Shown piece after piece: positions 9,474 through 18,424 of a stretch of 64,000 nucleotides of DNA. Positions within the stretch are counted from its first letter, which is position 1. The number at the start of each line of letters is the position of its first letter. The DNA lies in contig NZ_JAUFQF010000001.1 in NCBI RefSeq assembly GCF_030409635.1, forward strand, positions 62,001-126,000, written 5' to 3'. The translations under genes were made by a program, and so were the position numbers. The DNA comes from Vibrio agarivorans (GTDB lineage: Bacteria; Pseudomonadota; Gammaproteobacteria; Enterobacterales; Vibrionaceae). The notes under the pieces are model-generated. The model was not told the DNA's origin. It made no database searches and saw only the letters and a program-made list of their open reading frames with translations.

Positions 9474-9588
9474 ATTGCTGTAAATATGAATTTTTGTGTC
9501 ACAATAGTTGGTGCAAACAAAATACTGTAAATAACAGTTGTTCTGGTGACTTTAACATTCACTGTTGGGTTGCAATAGGAGAGACAAT

Positions 9589-10689
9589 ATGAACAAGGTG
9601 CTGGTACTACTCGATGTGATGGTGTTTTACGATCGTGAGGTCTTTCAAGGCATCAAATCGAGTATCAATAGTCGCGACGAAGAGGCGAGTATTTACATCA
9701 GTAGTGAAAGCAATCTTCCACAGCTAAAACAAGAGCATTGGGACATTGTGATTGCCGATGGCGATAAACTCAATGACCTTGAAGCGGTGAGTCGATTGGC
9801 CGCTAAATGCCTTATCTATTCTAGCTATCAGCTGTCAAATGTTCCCGCCAATGTCACCACCTTAGCGCTCAAAAATGAACAGTTCTCTGATCTTGCACTG
9901 GGTAAGTTTATCGAGTTGGATATCAATAAAGTCGCCTTCTTTGAGAATGAATTTGATAGCACTTTTGAGTGGAGTCGAGAGCGTAAAGAGGCCTTTGTCA
10001 GCAAAGCACGCAACCTTGGCTTTGAATTGGTGGACATTAATCGAGCGAGTGCCTTAATAGGAGGTAAAAAGGTGGGGGTACTTTGTAGTACAGATCGCTC
10101 AGCTCGCACCTTGATACAAAGGCTCGCAGATGAAAATATCATGGTTCCTCAACAAGTGAGTATTATTGGCATCGACTGTGACCCGATAGAGAATGAGATT
10201 TCACCGATATCAATCACATCGATAGACATTAGCCCGTTTGAAATAGGCAAGCTTGCTGCAAATGTCATCTCTAGCTATCGACCGGCAAACAATCAGTTTT
10301 ATGTGCCATGGCGACTAGAGGAAAATGACTCATGTAGCAGTACTGAAGAGAGCGACTGTTTAGTGAGTCGAGCACTGTTTTTCATTTACAACAACTATCA
10401 AAACAGTATAAAAGTCACTGATGTGGCGAGGTACTGTCGGGTGTCTCGTAAAACTCTCGATAATCGCTTTTATGCTGCCAAGAACATTACCGTGCATCAG
10501 TATATCGCTGACCAGAGGTTAGACAAATGTAAGCGACTTTTGAAAGAGACTGAGCAGAGTGTTGAAGACATTGCACTTCAGTGCGGCTACCCTCATCAAA
10601 GTTATCTGTATCAGGTGTTTAGAAAAAATGTTGATTGTACGCCACTTGAATATCGTAAAGAGCATTTATTGGCAATGCAGTCGGTTTAA
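9589..10689 (+). CDS. XylR-like AraC-family regulator 1
   Basis: 366 residues from ATG 9589, which has AGGAGAG five bases upstream; a longer frame to 9565 lacks such a site. The N-terminal two thirds resemble the LacI/periplasmic-binding effector domain of XylR (start MNKVLVLLDVMVFYDREV). The last 100 residues are a two-helix-turn-helix AraC domain (VARYCRVSRKTLDNRF and VEDIALQCGYPHQSYLYQVF). The architecture matches E. coli XylR, the xylose-responsive activator, but it is much more diverged from XylR than the protein at 44879. Divergent from xylA1, it probably controls that gene and the xylan cluster. Confidence 0.88.
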   Translation: MNKVLVLLDVMVFYDREVFQGIKSSINSRDEEASIYISSESNLPQLKQEHWDIVIADGDKLNDLEAVSRLAAKCLIYSSYQLSNVPANVTTLALKNEQFSDLALGKFIELDINKVAFFENEFDSTFEWSRERKEAFVSKARNLGFELVDINRASALIGGKKVGVLCSTDRSARTLIQRLADENIMVPQQVSIIGIDCDPIENEISPISITSIDISPFEIGKLAANVISSYRPANNQFYVPWRLEENDSCSSTEESDCLVSRALFFIYNNYQNSIKVTDVARYCRVSRKTLDNRFYAAKNITVHQYIADQRLDKCKRLLKETEQSVEDIALQCGYPHQSYLYQVFRKNVDCTPLEYRKEHLLAMQSV

Positions 10690-10697
10690 TATCTTCT

Positions 10698-10730
10698 GAA
10701 AAAGAAAAAAGAAAAAAGAAAAAAGAAAAA
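10698..10730 (+). repeat. GAAAAAA heptanucleotide tandem repeat
   Basis: About four to five G-A5/6 units (G at 10698, 10704, 10711, 10718, 10725), all but the first and last being exactly seven bases. They lie between the regulator stop codon and its terminator. Such tracts can change length by slippage. Confidence 0.8.
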
Positions 10731-10745
10731 TGGAAAAACAGAATT

Positions 10746-10775
10746 AACACCCACTATTTGTGGGTGTTTTTATTT
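10746..10775 (+). terminator. Terminator after XylR-like regulator 1
   Basis: AACACCCAC/GTGGGTGTT stem with a five-base loop and a TTTTATTTG tail. Confidence 0.88.
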
Positions 10776-10925
10776 GTGGTAAATACGGTGAATTTGCTAT
10801 CTATCACATTTATTAATCTGGCAGGAAAATTACTCAATTCATTTCCAAAATCTAGTAAAGAATCCAAGTTACTTCTATTTCATATTATTTGCGAACCCCA
10901 AAATACTAATTAGAAGGTCGCAAAA

Positions 10926-12521
10926 ATGAAATGGAACTCTGTTTGTCTGCTGTTAGGGACATCTGTTGCACTACAAGGCTGTTTGCTCGATTCAGCGGAT
11001 ACTGAAACGGTTGAGATTCCTCAACCTGAGGTCGAAAGTCTACATGCCCTTGCTGATGGCTACCCTATTGGCACTGCACTTCCGGCTGGTGATGCGGAAA
11101 ACTCGGTTCATGAACGCAATGATCTGCAAGTGTTGGTGAAGCAACACTTTAATCAGATTACTGCTGAAAACATCATGAAGCCGCAATATTTACAGCCAAC
11201 TCAAGGAGAATTCTTCTTTGATGATGCTGAGGCATTGATAGGCTTTGCTCAAGAGTTTAATGCCACCGTGCATGGACATACCTTGGTATGGCACTCGCAA
11301 ATTCCTGATTGGATGAAGGCCTGTGCAAGTGCTTCTGAGTGTAGTGACATTATGGTTGATCACGTTACAGCAGTAGCGAGCCAATTTGAAGGCAAAGTAC
11401 AAAGCTGGGATGTGGTCAATGAAGCATTTAACGATGATGGCTCTTATCGTGATGAAGGTGAGAGCGGCAGTGTTTGGTACCACAACATTGGCAAAGAGTA
11501 CATCGCACAAGCGTTTACTGCAGCGAGAGCAGCTGATAGCACAGCGAAGCTGTATTACAACGATTACAACATTGAGTATAACGGCGCAAAACTTGATGCA
11601 GTATTAACCATGGTTGATGAGCTCAATGCAGTGAATGCACCGATTGACGGTATAGGCTTTCAAATGCATGTGGGGTTAGAGCAACCGACAATCGATGTGA
11701 TCTCGGCAGCACTGAAACGTGCAGCGGATACAGGCTTACAAGTAAAAATTACCGAACTAGACACTCGTCTCAATCATGATGGTAGTTATTCGATGTTGAC
11801 TGCTGACTTGGCAGAAAAGCAGCAACACCGCTATCAAGAGATCATTGAAGCCTACCTAGATATCGTCCCAGATTCACAGCGTGGCGGCATTTCCGTGTGG
11901 GGTGTATCTGATGCGGATAGTTGGATTCGAGATCTTTATGGCGACCCAGATTGGCCGCTGCTGTTTGATGACCAACTTGCTCAAAAGCCAGCAATACAAG
12001 GCTTTGCTGACGGCCTTGCAGGTGCAGTGTCTGAACCTGAGTTTATTGATACGTTTGAAGCGGGTGTCTACTGGTATGAAGATGGTGCGTCTAGTGTCAA
12101 TGGCGAGTTTGTTCACAACGCAGAAGCGCAAACGATGGACCTAAATATTCAATGGTCCAACGATGGTGATAAATACGTCGTTGCAAGAGCCTTTGACGAA
12201 CAAACCATAGATTTCACAACCGCTCGTACTCTCTCTTTTGACATTTATGTGCCTGCAGAAGTGGGTAGCGATGGTGTTCTTGCCATACAGCCTTTCATTA
12301 TGGATGGCACCTTTACCCCGGCATACCTAAGTTACCAATTTGGCTATACAGCTGGTGATTGGGCAACGGTCACTATCTCAAATATCGACCCCGACTTTGA
12401 ATTTGGTTGGAGCGGAGACCCAGACTTCACTGCCATTGACCGAGTCGGCCTAGAGTTCATTGCCAATGGTGCTCAAGTCCCACAGGGCACAATTCAAATC
12501 GATAACGTAACGATTCGCTAG
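10926..12521 (+). CDS. GH10 endo-1,4-beta-xylanase, lipoprotein, C-terminal CBM-like domain
   Basis: 531 residues. A lipoprotein signal ends at LQGC, giving lipid-anchored Cys19, so the enzyme probably sits on the outer membrane. The GH10 barrel spans about 40-365, with acid/base Glu166 in WDVVNEAF and nucleophile Glu277 in ITELD. HTLVWHSQ and the QMH segment are further GH10 signatures. Residues about 375-531 form a beta-rich domain beginning FIDTFEAGVYWYEDG that resembles carbohydrate-binding modules; its family is not certain. It cleaves xylan to oligosaccharides for the porin and importer genes that follow. The porin starts 84 bases downstream without a clear terminator between. Confidence 0.95.
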   Translation: MKWNSVCLLLGTSVALQGCLLDSADTETVEIPQPEVESLHALADGYPIGTALPAGDAENSVHERNDLQVLVKQHFNQITAENIMKPQYLQPTQGEFFFDDAEALIGFAQEFNATVHGHTLVWHSQIPDWMKACASASECSDIMVDHVTAVASQFEGKVQSWDVVNEAFNDDGSYRDEGESGSVWYHNIGKEYIAQAFTAARAADSTAKLYYNDYNIEYNGAKLDAVLTMVDELNAVNAPIDGIGFQMHVGLEQPTIDVISAALKRAADTGLQVKITELDTRLNHDGSYSMLTADLAEKQQHRYQEIIEAYLDIVPDSQRGGISVWGVSDADSWIRDLYGDPDWPLLFDDQLAQKPAIQGFADGLAGAVSEPEFIDTFEAGVYWYEDGASSVNGEFVHNAEAQTMDLNIQWSNDGDKYVVARAFDEQTIDFTTARTLSFDIYVPAEVGSDGVLAIQPFIMDGTFTPAYLSYQFGYTAGDWATVTISNIDPDFEFGWSGDPDFTAIDRVGLEFIANGAQVPQGTIQIDNVTIR

Positions 12522-12605
12522 TCAACCCAGCTAGCTAATAAGCAAAAAACTAAAAGCGATGGAAATCGCGACTTTTACAATAAAACCATAAATAAGGAAA
12601 GAAAG

Positions 12606-13889
12606 ATGGACACTTTAAAACTCTTACCTCTATCTGCTGCCATTTCACTGTCACTGTGTGCCTTCGGCGCATCGGCTGATGATGCTGAACTGCAAGCGCT
12701 TAAAGAGCGCCTACAGGAGCTGGAGGAAAAAGTTGAAACTGGTTATGTCTATGATCAACAACCCGCAGTGTTAACACCAGAAACTAAAGTGCCGGCAGGT
12801 GTGATCTTCTCTGGTTATGCTCGCTATGGTGCTCACTATGCAGATGGTGATTCTCGTTATGTTCAAGTGGGTACGACAGGAGCCGCTGTAGGCCGACTTG
12901 GTAATGAGGGAAATGGTGGTGAATTCCAATTAGCGAGAGCGTTTCAAGCAGATAACGGCGCAATTTGGGATGTCGTTGTCATGGTTGATCATTGGTCGAA
13001 TGATCAATGGGGATCACCTGGTGGTGTTGATTTGAAGAAGGCTTATGCAGGCGTTACTAATGTAATCGCTAGCCAACCAGAAATGTATTTCTGGGGTGGT
13101 CGAGATTTCCATCAACGTCCACAACAAGGCATCAACGATTACTTCTGGATGACGCATGATGGTCAAGGTGGTGGTTTCAATAACTACAACTTTGGCGGTG
13201 CTAAGTTCGATCTCGGTTTCATTGGTAAAGTTGATTATGGCGATGGCGGTTCATTGGGCAACGATGCAGGTATTTACGCTATTACCAGTAAGCTGCACAG
13301 CATCGACGCCGGTATCGGTAATTTAGACTTGTACGCGAACTATGGCTTTGCATCAGATGAAGCGGGAGATGAGAAAAAAGACGAAACCTCTTGGCAAGTG
13401 GGTGCCGTGTTAGGGCTAGGCAGCAATAACAAAGTTATTGTTCGCTATTCCGACGGTGCAGATGACTCCTCTTTTGACTTAGCAGGAGATGTTCAAGCGC
13501 TGTATGCAAGTTTTGAAGGCAGCTATAACTATGGTAACCCTTGGGCCTTAGATTACCTTGCATCATACAAAGAAGTGAAAGGTGCTGATGCGGCTAGTCT
13601 CAATGGTAAAGATGAGCGCAGTGAGTACTCTGCAATTGTGCGCCCAATGTACAGCTGGAACGACGTTCACTCGACATGGTTTGAAGCTGGCTATGCCATG
13701 GAAGACTATGAAAACGGGGATGAAGTGACAGGCTGGAAGGCCACCATTTCACAGAACATCTCTCTTGGCGGCATGCCTTGGAGTCGTCCAATGTTGCGCT
13801 TCTACGCAACGTTCGGCGAGGTGGACGACGCTTCTAGCAACAAGATCGATACCACAAGCGTTGGCGCTATGTTTGAAGCATGGTGGTAA
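12606..13889 (+). CDS. LamB-type carbohydrate porin
   Basis: 427 residues with a Sec signal peptide ending near ASA-DD (about residue 24). A short coiled coil (about 25-45, ELQALKERLQELEEKVE) and a long aromatic, glycine-rich beta-barrel follow, ending in tryptophan (Trp-Trp), the usual outer-membrane insertion signal. Segments such as FSGYARYG, YFWGGRDFHQRP and DYFWMTHDGQGGG match maltoporin-family proteins. It would let xylo-oligosaccharides cross the outer membrane. It lies between a xylanase and an ABC importer, which supports a xylan role over maltodextrin. Confidence 0.92.
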   Translation: MDTLKLLPLSAAISLSLCAFGASADDAELQALKERLQELEEKVETGYVYDQQPAVLTPETKVPAGVIFSGYARYGAHYADGDSRYVQVGTTGAAVGRLGNEGNGGEFQLARAFQADNGAIWDVVVMVDHWSNDQWGSPGGVDLKKAYAGVTNVIASQPEMYFWGGRDFHQRPQQGINDYFWMTHDGQGGGFNNYNFGGAKFDLGFIGKVDYGDGGSLGNDAGIYAITSKLHSIDAGIGNLDLYANYGFASDEAGDEKKDETSWQVGAVLGLGSNNKVIVRYSDGADDSSFDLAGDVQALYASFEGSYNYGNPWALDYLASYKEVKGADAASLNGKDERSEYSAIVRPMYSWNDVHSTWFEAGYAMEDYENGDEVTGWKATISQNISLGGMPWSRPMLRFYATFGEVDDASSNKIDTTSVGAMFEAWW

Positions 13890-13925
13890 TCGTTTCACAG
13901 CACATACATAAAACATGATGTTGAT

Positions 13926-13959
13926 CTAGTCATTGCCCCAAATACAGGGCAATGACTAG
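13926..13959. repeat. Perfect 13-bp hairpin after porin
   Basis: CTAGTCATTGCCC and its exact complement around an eight-base loop. No T-tract follows, so it is more likely a 3'-end stabiliser or processing hairpin between the porin and importer transcripts than a full terminator. Confidence 0.65.
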
Positions 13960-14051
13960 CTGCAAATCACACTTTAATCCTTTAGTAAAAATAGAAAATA
14001 ACGTTAATAAATAAGGTAATTGCTCGTTAAAAGAAAAGATAACAATATTAA

Positions 14052-14065
14052 AATCACGAGTGATT
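14052..14065. promoter_or_regulatory. 14-bp palindrome before importer ATPase
   Basis: AATCACGAGTGATT is two perfect six-base arms around GA, 20 bases before ATG 14085. It could be an operator. The nine bases AAATCACGA also occur at 4041-4049 before the GH3 gene. Confidence 0.3.
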
Positions 14066-14084
14066 GTTTAATCGGGTAACGGAT

Positions 14085-15131
14085 ATGGCATCAGTAACAT
14101 TTAGAAGCTTGAAAAAGAGTTATGGAAATACTCAAGTCGTAAAGAATATCGACCTTGAGATCAAACATGGGGAGTTTATTGTTTTACTTGGCCCTTCTGG
14201 CTGTGGAAAGTCTACTACACTACGCATGCTTGCAGGTCTAGAAGATATTACTGATGGTGAGATCATGATCGATGATCTTGTTGTTAATGACCTACATCCT
14301 ATCGAACGAAACATCGCGATGGTGTTCCAGAGCTATGCGCTTTACCCACACATGACGGTGGAAGAGAACATCGGTTTCAGCCTTGAAAATATGGGCGTTG
14401 ACAAAGAAAAGCGCAAAGAGATGGTGGCCGAAGTTGCAGAGGTTTTAGAGCTAACACCCTTATTAGAGCGTAAGCCCAAAGACTTATCAGGCGGCCAGCG
14501 CCAAAGGGTTGCAATGGGCCGTGCCATGGTGCGTACCCCAGAAGTGTTCCTTTTTGATGAGCCTTTATCAAACCTTGATGCAAAACTCCGTGGTCAAATG
14601 CGTAAAGAGATTCGCGCTTTGCATCAAAGAGTAAAAACTACGGTCATTTACGTTACGCACGATCAAGTGGAAGCGATGACCCTTGCTGACAAAATCGTTA
14701 TCCTGAATAACGGAGTGATTGAGCAAGTCGGCACACCTATTGAAATATTTGAAAATCCAAAAACAGAATTTGTAGCCAGATTTATTGGTACGCCAGAAAT
14801 TAATATCTTTGATGTCGATAATACCGATATAGCGAAGTGTTTTAATAATAGTGATCTAGGTAACACTATTCAAAAGGTCGGTATTCGCCCCCAAGACATT
14901 GTTATTAATAAAAATGAAATCGATTCAGAGTTTTGCTGTGAAATGCCGTTAAGCGTGATTGGCAGTGAAGTTCTAGGTTCGGTTATTCACCTCGATTGTC
15001 GTTTTAACGATAAACGTATTGTTCTTGAAACCAATTATGTTGAAGAGCAAATAACAGGAGACATTACTGCCTATTTCGACCAACGAAAAGCACATTTTTT
15101 TGATCTAAACGATAAAGCTACCCTACGATAA
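14085..15131 (+). CDS. Xylo-oligosaccharide ABC importer ATPase, MalK/UgpC type
   Basis: 348 residues from ATG 14085; an upstream TTG at 14064 is in frame but lacks a site. Walker [21 protein letters not shown] and VTHDQ are intact, followed by a C-terminal TOBE-like domain that is more diverged than in the paralogue at 2811. Twelve bases separate it from the binding protein, and the two permeases follow, so this is the dedicated ATPase of the importer. The last 100 codons are richer in A+T than the start. Confidence 0.92.
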   Translation: MASVTFRSLKKSYGNTQVVKNIDLEIKHGEFIVLLGPSGCGKSTTLRMLAGLEDITDGEIMIDDLVVNDLHPIERNIAMVFQSYALYPHMTVEENIGFSLENMGVDKEKRKEMVAEVAEVLELTPLLERKPKDLSGGQRQRVAMGRAMVRTPEVFLFDEPLSNLDAKLRGQMRKEIRALHQRVKTTVIYVTHDQVEAMTLADKIVILNNGVIEQVGTPIEIFENPKTEFVARFIGTPEINIFDVDNTDIAKCFNNSDLGNTIQKVGIRPQDIVINKNEIDSEFCCEMPLSVIGSEVLGSVIHLDCRFNDKRIVLETNYVEEQITGDITAYFDQRKAHFFDLNDKATLR

Positions 15132-15143
15132 AAAGGAATTAAA

Positions 15144-16400
15144 ATGAAAACGTTGAACATCAAACTCTTGCCACTCACCATTTCTGCTCTACTTGCATCA
15201 GGATCGCTTGCTGCGCAGACAGAGATTACGGTTGCTTCATTCCCTAACTTCAACCAAGCGGCAGAAGTAGCGATTCCATTGTTTGAGAAGCAAAACCCTG
15301 ACATTAAAGTGAAACTCGTCACTCTAGCGTACGGTGACCACCACAACGCAATGACGACAGCGCTGGCGACAGGTGCAAACCTGCCTGACGTGATGGGTAT
15401 CGAATACGCGTATGTTGGTCGCTTTATTGAAGGTGGCGGCTTAGAAGATCTGAATGCAGCACAATACAATGCGGGTTCATTTACTGAGCAGCTGATTCCG
15501 TTCTCTGTTGCTCAAGGTACCAACTCTAAAGGTGTATTATCAGGTATCCCAGCTGATATCGGCCCAGGTGCGACATTCTACCGTGCAGACATTCTTGAAG
15601 CAGCAGGCGTTACCGAGCAAGACTTGCTAAAAGATTGGGACTCGTTCATCGAATCAGGTAAAAAAATCAAAGAGAAAACCGGCAACTACACGCTGGCTAA
15701 CGCAACCGATATCAAAGACATCATCATCCGTTCAAACCTAAAAGCGGGCGAAGGTATTTACTTCGATAAAGATCACAACATTCTCGTGAACTCTGATCGA
15801 TTTAAAGAAGCGTTCCGTCTAGCTAAGAAAGCGCGTGATGCAGGTATCGATGCTGAAGTTGGTGCATGGTCAAACGAATGGACAGAAGGCCTACGCCGCG
15901 GCACGATTTCAGTTCAAATGATGGGTGCATGGCTAGGTGGTCACCTAGAAGATTGGATTGCACCAGATGCACAAGGTGTATGGCGTACTTCTCAACTGCC
16001 TAATGGCGCGATGGCAAGTTGGGGTGGGTCATTCTACTCAATTCCAGTACGTGCAGAGCATAAAGAAGAAGCATGGAAGTTCATTGAATTCATGGCGACT
16101 AACCCAGAAGTTCAAATGCTTGCCTTCAAAGAGATCAATGCCTTTCCAGCATTGCTAGAAACTCATGGTGATAAGTTCTTTAACGAGAAATTGAGCTACT
16201 TGGGTGATCAACAAGCGCGTCTTATCTGGAAAGAGTCGGCAGACCATATTCCTGCAGTGACGGTTGACCGCTACGACGAAGTTGCTCGCCAAGTTATCGA
16301 TGACGCTCTTGAGAAAGTATTAGAACAAGACGCGAACATTGACGCTGTTCTGGCTGATGCAGAGAAGCAAATTAAACGTCGTGCACGTCGCCGTTCGTAA
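15144..16400 (+). CDS. Sugar ABC importer periplasmic binding protein
   Basis: 418 residues. A Sec signal peptide (about 1-24, ending SLAAQ) precedes a family 1 extracellular solute-binding fold (MalE/UgpB type), with EITVASFPNFNQ, a hinge segment with GIPADIGPGATFYR and many aromatic residues. It captures an oligosaccharide, probably xylo-oligosaccharide judging by flanking xylanases, and delivers it to the permeases at 16456-18263. The C-terminus ends in an unusually basic tail (IKRRARRRS). A hairpin separates it from the permease genes. Confidence 0.93.
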   Translation: MKTLNIKLLPLTISALLASGSLAAQTEITVASFPNFNQAAEVAIPLFEKQNPDIKVKLVTLAYGDHHNAMTTALATGANLPDVMGIEYAYVGRFIEGGGLEDLNAAQYNAGSFTEQLIPFSVAQGTNSKGVLSGIPADIGPGATFYRADILEAAGVTEQDLLKDWDSFIESGKKIKEKTGNYTLANATDIKDIIIRSNLKAGEGIYFDKDHNILVNSDRFKEAFRLAKKARDAGIDAEVGAWSNEWTEGLRRGTISVQMMGAWLGGHLEDWIAPDAQGVWRTSQLPNGAMASWGGSFYSIPVRAEHKEEAWKFIEFMATNPEVQMLAFKEINAFPALLETHGDKFFNEKLSYLGDQQARLIWKESADHIPAVTVDRYDEVARQVIDDALEKVLEQDANIDAVLADAEKQIKRRARRRS

Positions 16401-16407
16401 CGATTTA

Positions 16408-16430
16408 AGCGCCAGAGCAATCCTGGCGCT
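16408..16430 (+). repeat. Intercistronic hairpin after binding protein gene
   Basis: AGCGCCAG/CTGGCGCT with a seven-base loop, followed by ATTTTA. Its place just after a binding-protein gene fits partial termination or 3' protection that gives more binding protein than permease. Confidence 0.65.
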
Positions 16431-16455
16431 ATTTTAGATGTCGAGATAAGATCCT

Positions 16456-17433
16456 ATGAGTACTATTACTGCTACACAAGTTGCGACTAAGCAGAAAGGA
16501 CGCTTTTGGCTGAGAAAAGGCAATAAGATCGCCCCTTATCTGTTTGTAAGTCCATTCTTTATTATTTTTGGTGTGTTCGGCTTATTCCCGCTGATATTTT
16601 CACTTTATCTGTCCTTCCACTACTGGGAGCCTGCTGCTGGCTTAGCCGCAATGGAGTGGGTAGGCTGGGAGAACTACATGTTTGCGTTGGAAGACGCATG
16701 GTTCCAGAAATCTATTCTAAATACCATTGAAATCGCATTGAAATCGGGTATTCCACAGCACGCAGTGGCACTGCCACTCGCATTCTTTATTCATACCAGC
16801 TTTACACGTATGCGTAACACGGTGATTGGTGTCTACTTTGTGCCATACATCACCTCAACAGTTGCGATTTCACTCGTGTTTACCACGCTGTTCTCTCGCG
16901 ATTTCGGCATGGTCAACCAAGTTTTGACGTCGTTGGGTAACTTTAGTATTGGTGATGTGAAAGTACTGTCTTGGATTTTCCCAACAGAAAACATTGATTG
17001 GAACCGCCCGGCTTACACCAAAGACATGATTTCATTCGTTGTATTCTGGCGTTTCGTTGGTTGGAACACGGTATTGTACTTGTCAGCGCTACAGACCATC
17101 CCTAAAGATATCTATGAAGCCGCAACCATTGATGGTGCAAGTCGTTACCAACAGTTCTGGCACATCACGCTGCCGATGCTAAAACCAATGGCCTTCTTCG
17201 CAGTGACGCTCACTATCATCGGTAACCTACAGTTATTCGAAGAACCGTTCATCATCACTGGCGGTACAGGCGGTATCGAGCAAGCCGGTAAAACGGCAGC
17301 AATGCACATGTACATCACCGCATTCGTAGAGAGTGATTTCGGCACCGCATCCGCTATCTCTTGGATTCTATTTATGATGATTGCAGGTCTAACGTGGGTG
17401 AACAACAAGCTACTTGGTGGGAGTAACCAATAA
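16456..17433 (+). CDS. Sugar ABC importer permease 1 (MalF/UgpA type)
   Basis: 325 residues with six predicted membrane segments and the cytoplasmic EAA loop (EAATIDGASRYQQFWHITLP) that contacts the ATPase. It forms the inner-membrane channel with the next gene, whose ATG overlaps this stop codon (TAATG). Confidence 0.95.
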   Translation: MSTITATQVATKQKGRFWLRKGNKIAPYLFVSPFFIIFGVFGLFPLIFSLYLSFHYWEPAAGLAAMEWVGWENYMFALEDAWFQKSILNTIEIALKSGIPQHAVALPLAFFIHTSFTRMRNTVIGVYFVPYITSTVAISLVFTTLFSRDFGMVNQVLTSLGNFSIGDVKVLSWIFPTENIDWNRPAYTKDMISFVVFWRFVGWNTVLYLSALQTIPKDIYEAATIDGASRYQQFWHITLPMLKPMAFFAVTLTIIGNLQLFEEPFIITGGTGGIEQAGKTAAMHMYITAFVESDFGTASAISWILFMMIAGLTWVNNKLLGGSNQ

Positions 17434-18263
17434 TGAATAAGTTAGGTAAAGATAAGCTGGTCGCCTACATTATCGTAGCGCTAGGTGCTGTCATTATGTT
17501 GGCACCATTCTACTTCATGTTTGTGTTTTCATCGCACTCAAACACGGGGATTCTCTCGGTACCACCACCGATTACATTTGGTGACTACTTAGTCGATAAC
17601 TTTAATGCACTACTCGAGTTCTTGCCTTACTTCTGGCACAACTTGGGCTTGAGTTTGTATGTCGCCATTGTGGTGACGATTCTCAACTTGCTGTTCTGTT
17701 CATTGGCAGGTTACGCGTTCGCGATGTTTGATTTTAAATTCAAGAACGTTTTGTTTGTCGCAATTATGGCCACCATGCTGTTGCCACCGTTCCTAGGCAT
17801 GATTCCAACAGCAATGATCATGTCGACAATTGGTTGGATGAACAGTTCGAAAGCTCTGATAGTACCAGCAGCATGTGGTGCGATGGGTATCTTCATGATG
17901 CGCCAGTTTATCTCAAGCTCAATTCCAAAAGAGCTAGTAGAAGCGGCACGCATGGATGGCTGTGGTGAGTTTAAGATCTACTATCGTGTGATTGTTCCAT
18001 TGATTAAGCCTGCATTTGGTACGTTGGGTCTGATTACCTTTATCGGTACTTGGAATAACTTCATGGGACCATTGGTTGTTATGAATGACATGAAGATGTT
18101 CACAGTGCCACTTGCGCTTCGAGCACTGCAAGGTACCGGACAAGTGCCTTGGGGCGCGGTGTCTATCGGTGCAGCAATTGCTGTATTACCGCTCCTGTTC
18201 CTGTTCATCTTGGCATCTCGCCGTTTGATTGATGGTCTGACAGCTGGCGCGGTGAAAGGCTAA
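17433..18263 (+). CDS. Sugar ABC importer permease 2 (MalG/UgpE type)
   Basis: 276 residues, six membrane segments and an EAA loop (EAARMDGCGEFKIYYRVIVP). The ATG shares its A with the TAA of permease 1, so translation is coupled. It is the last gene of the importer before the second GH10 xylanase. Confidence 0.95.
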   Translation: MNKLGKDKLVAYIIVALGAVIMLAPFYFMFVFSSHSNTGILSVPPPITFGDYLVDNFNALLEFLPYFWHNLGLSLYVAIVVTILNLLFCSLAGYAFAMFDFKFKNVLFVAIMATMLLPPFLGMIPTAMIMSTIGWMNSSKALIVPAACGAMGIFMMRQFISSSIPKELVEAARMDGCGEFKIYYRVIVPLIKPAFGTLGLITFIGTWNNFMGPLVVMNDMKMFTVPLALRALQGTGQVPWGAVSIGAAIAVLPLLFLFILASRRLIDGLTAGAVKG

Positions 18264-18288
18264 TTGTCGACTTAATGCCTAATTAAGA

Positions 18289-18328
18289 GCTTGCTTTTGA
18301 TAAGTGACACAGCTTAGAAAAAGCAAGC
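18289..18328 (+). repeat. Long-loop hairpin between permease and xylanase
   Basis: GCTTGCTTTT (18289-18298) pairs with AAAAGCAAGC (18319-18328) around 20 bases. A second pair, CCAAGCAA (18345-18352) and TTGCTTGG (18378-18385), lies just downstream. These are weak as terminators and may separate expression of the xylanase from the importer. Confidence 0.4.
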
Positions 18329-18424
18329 CTTACAGGTGTGATACCCAAGCAATCTTACATCTGCCTTCCTTTTCAGTTTGCTTGGTTATTACACTTAACT
18401 ATCTAAAAATAATAAGGATTACCA

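Noticed and set aside
10775..10782. Single copies of the TTTRGYAA-like motif before the first xylanase (10775 and 10851) and at 13981
   Set aside because: None has a partner 21 bp away, so they do not meet the repeat criterion.
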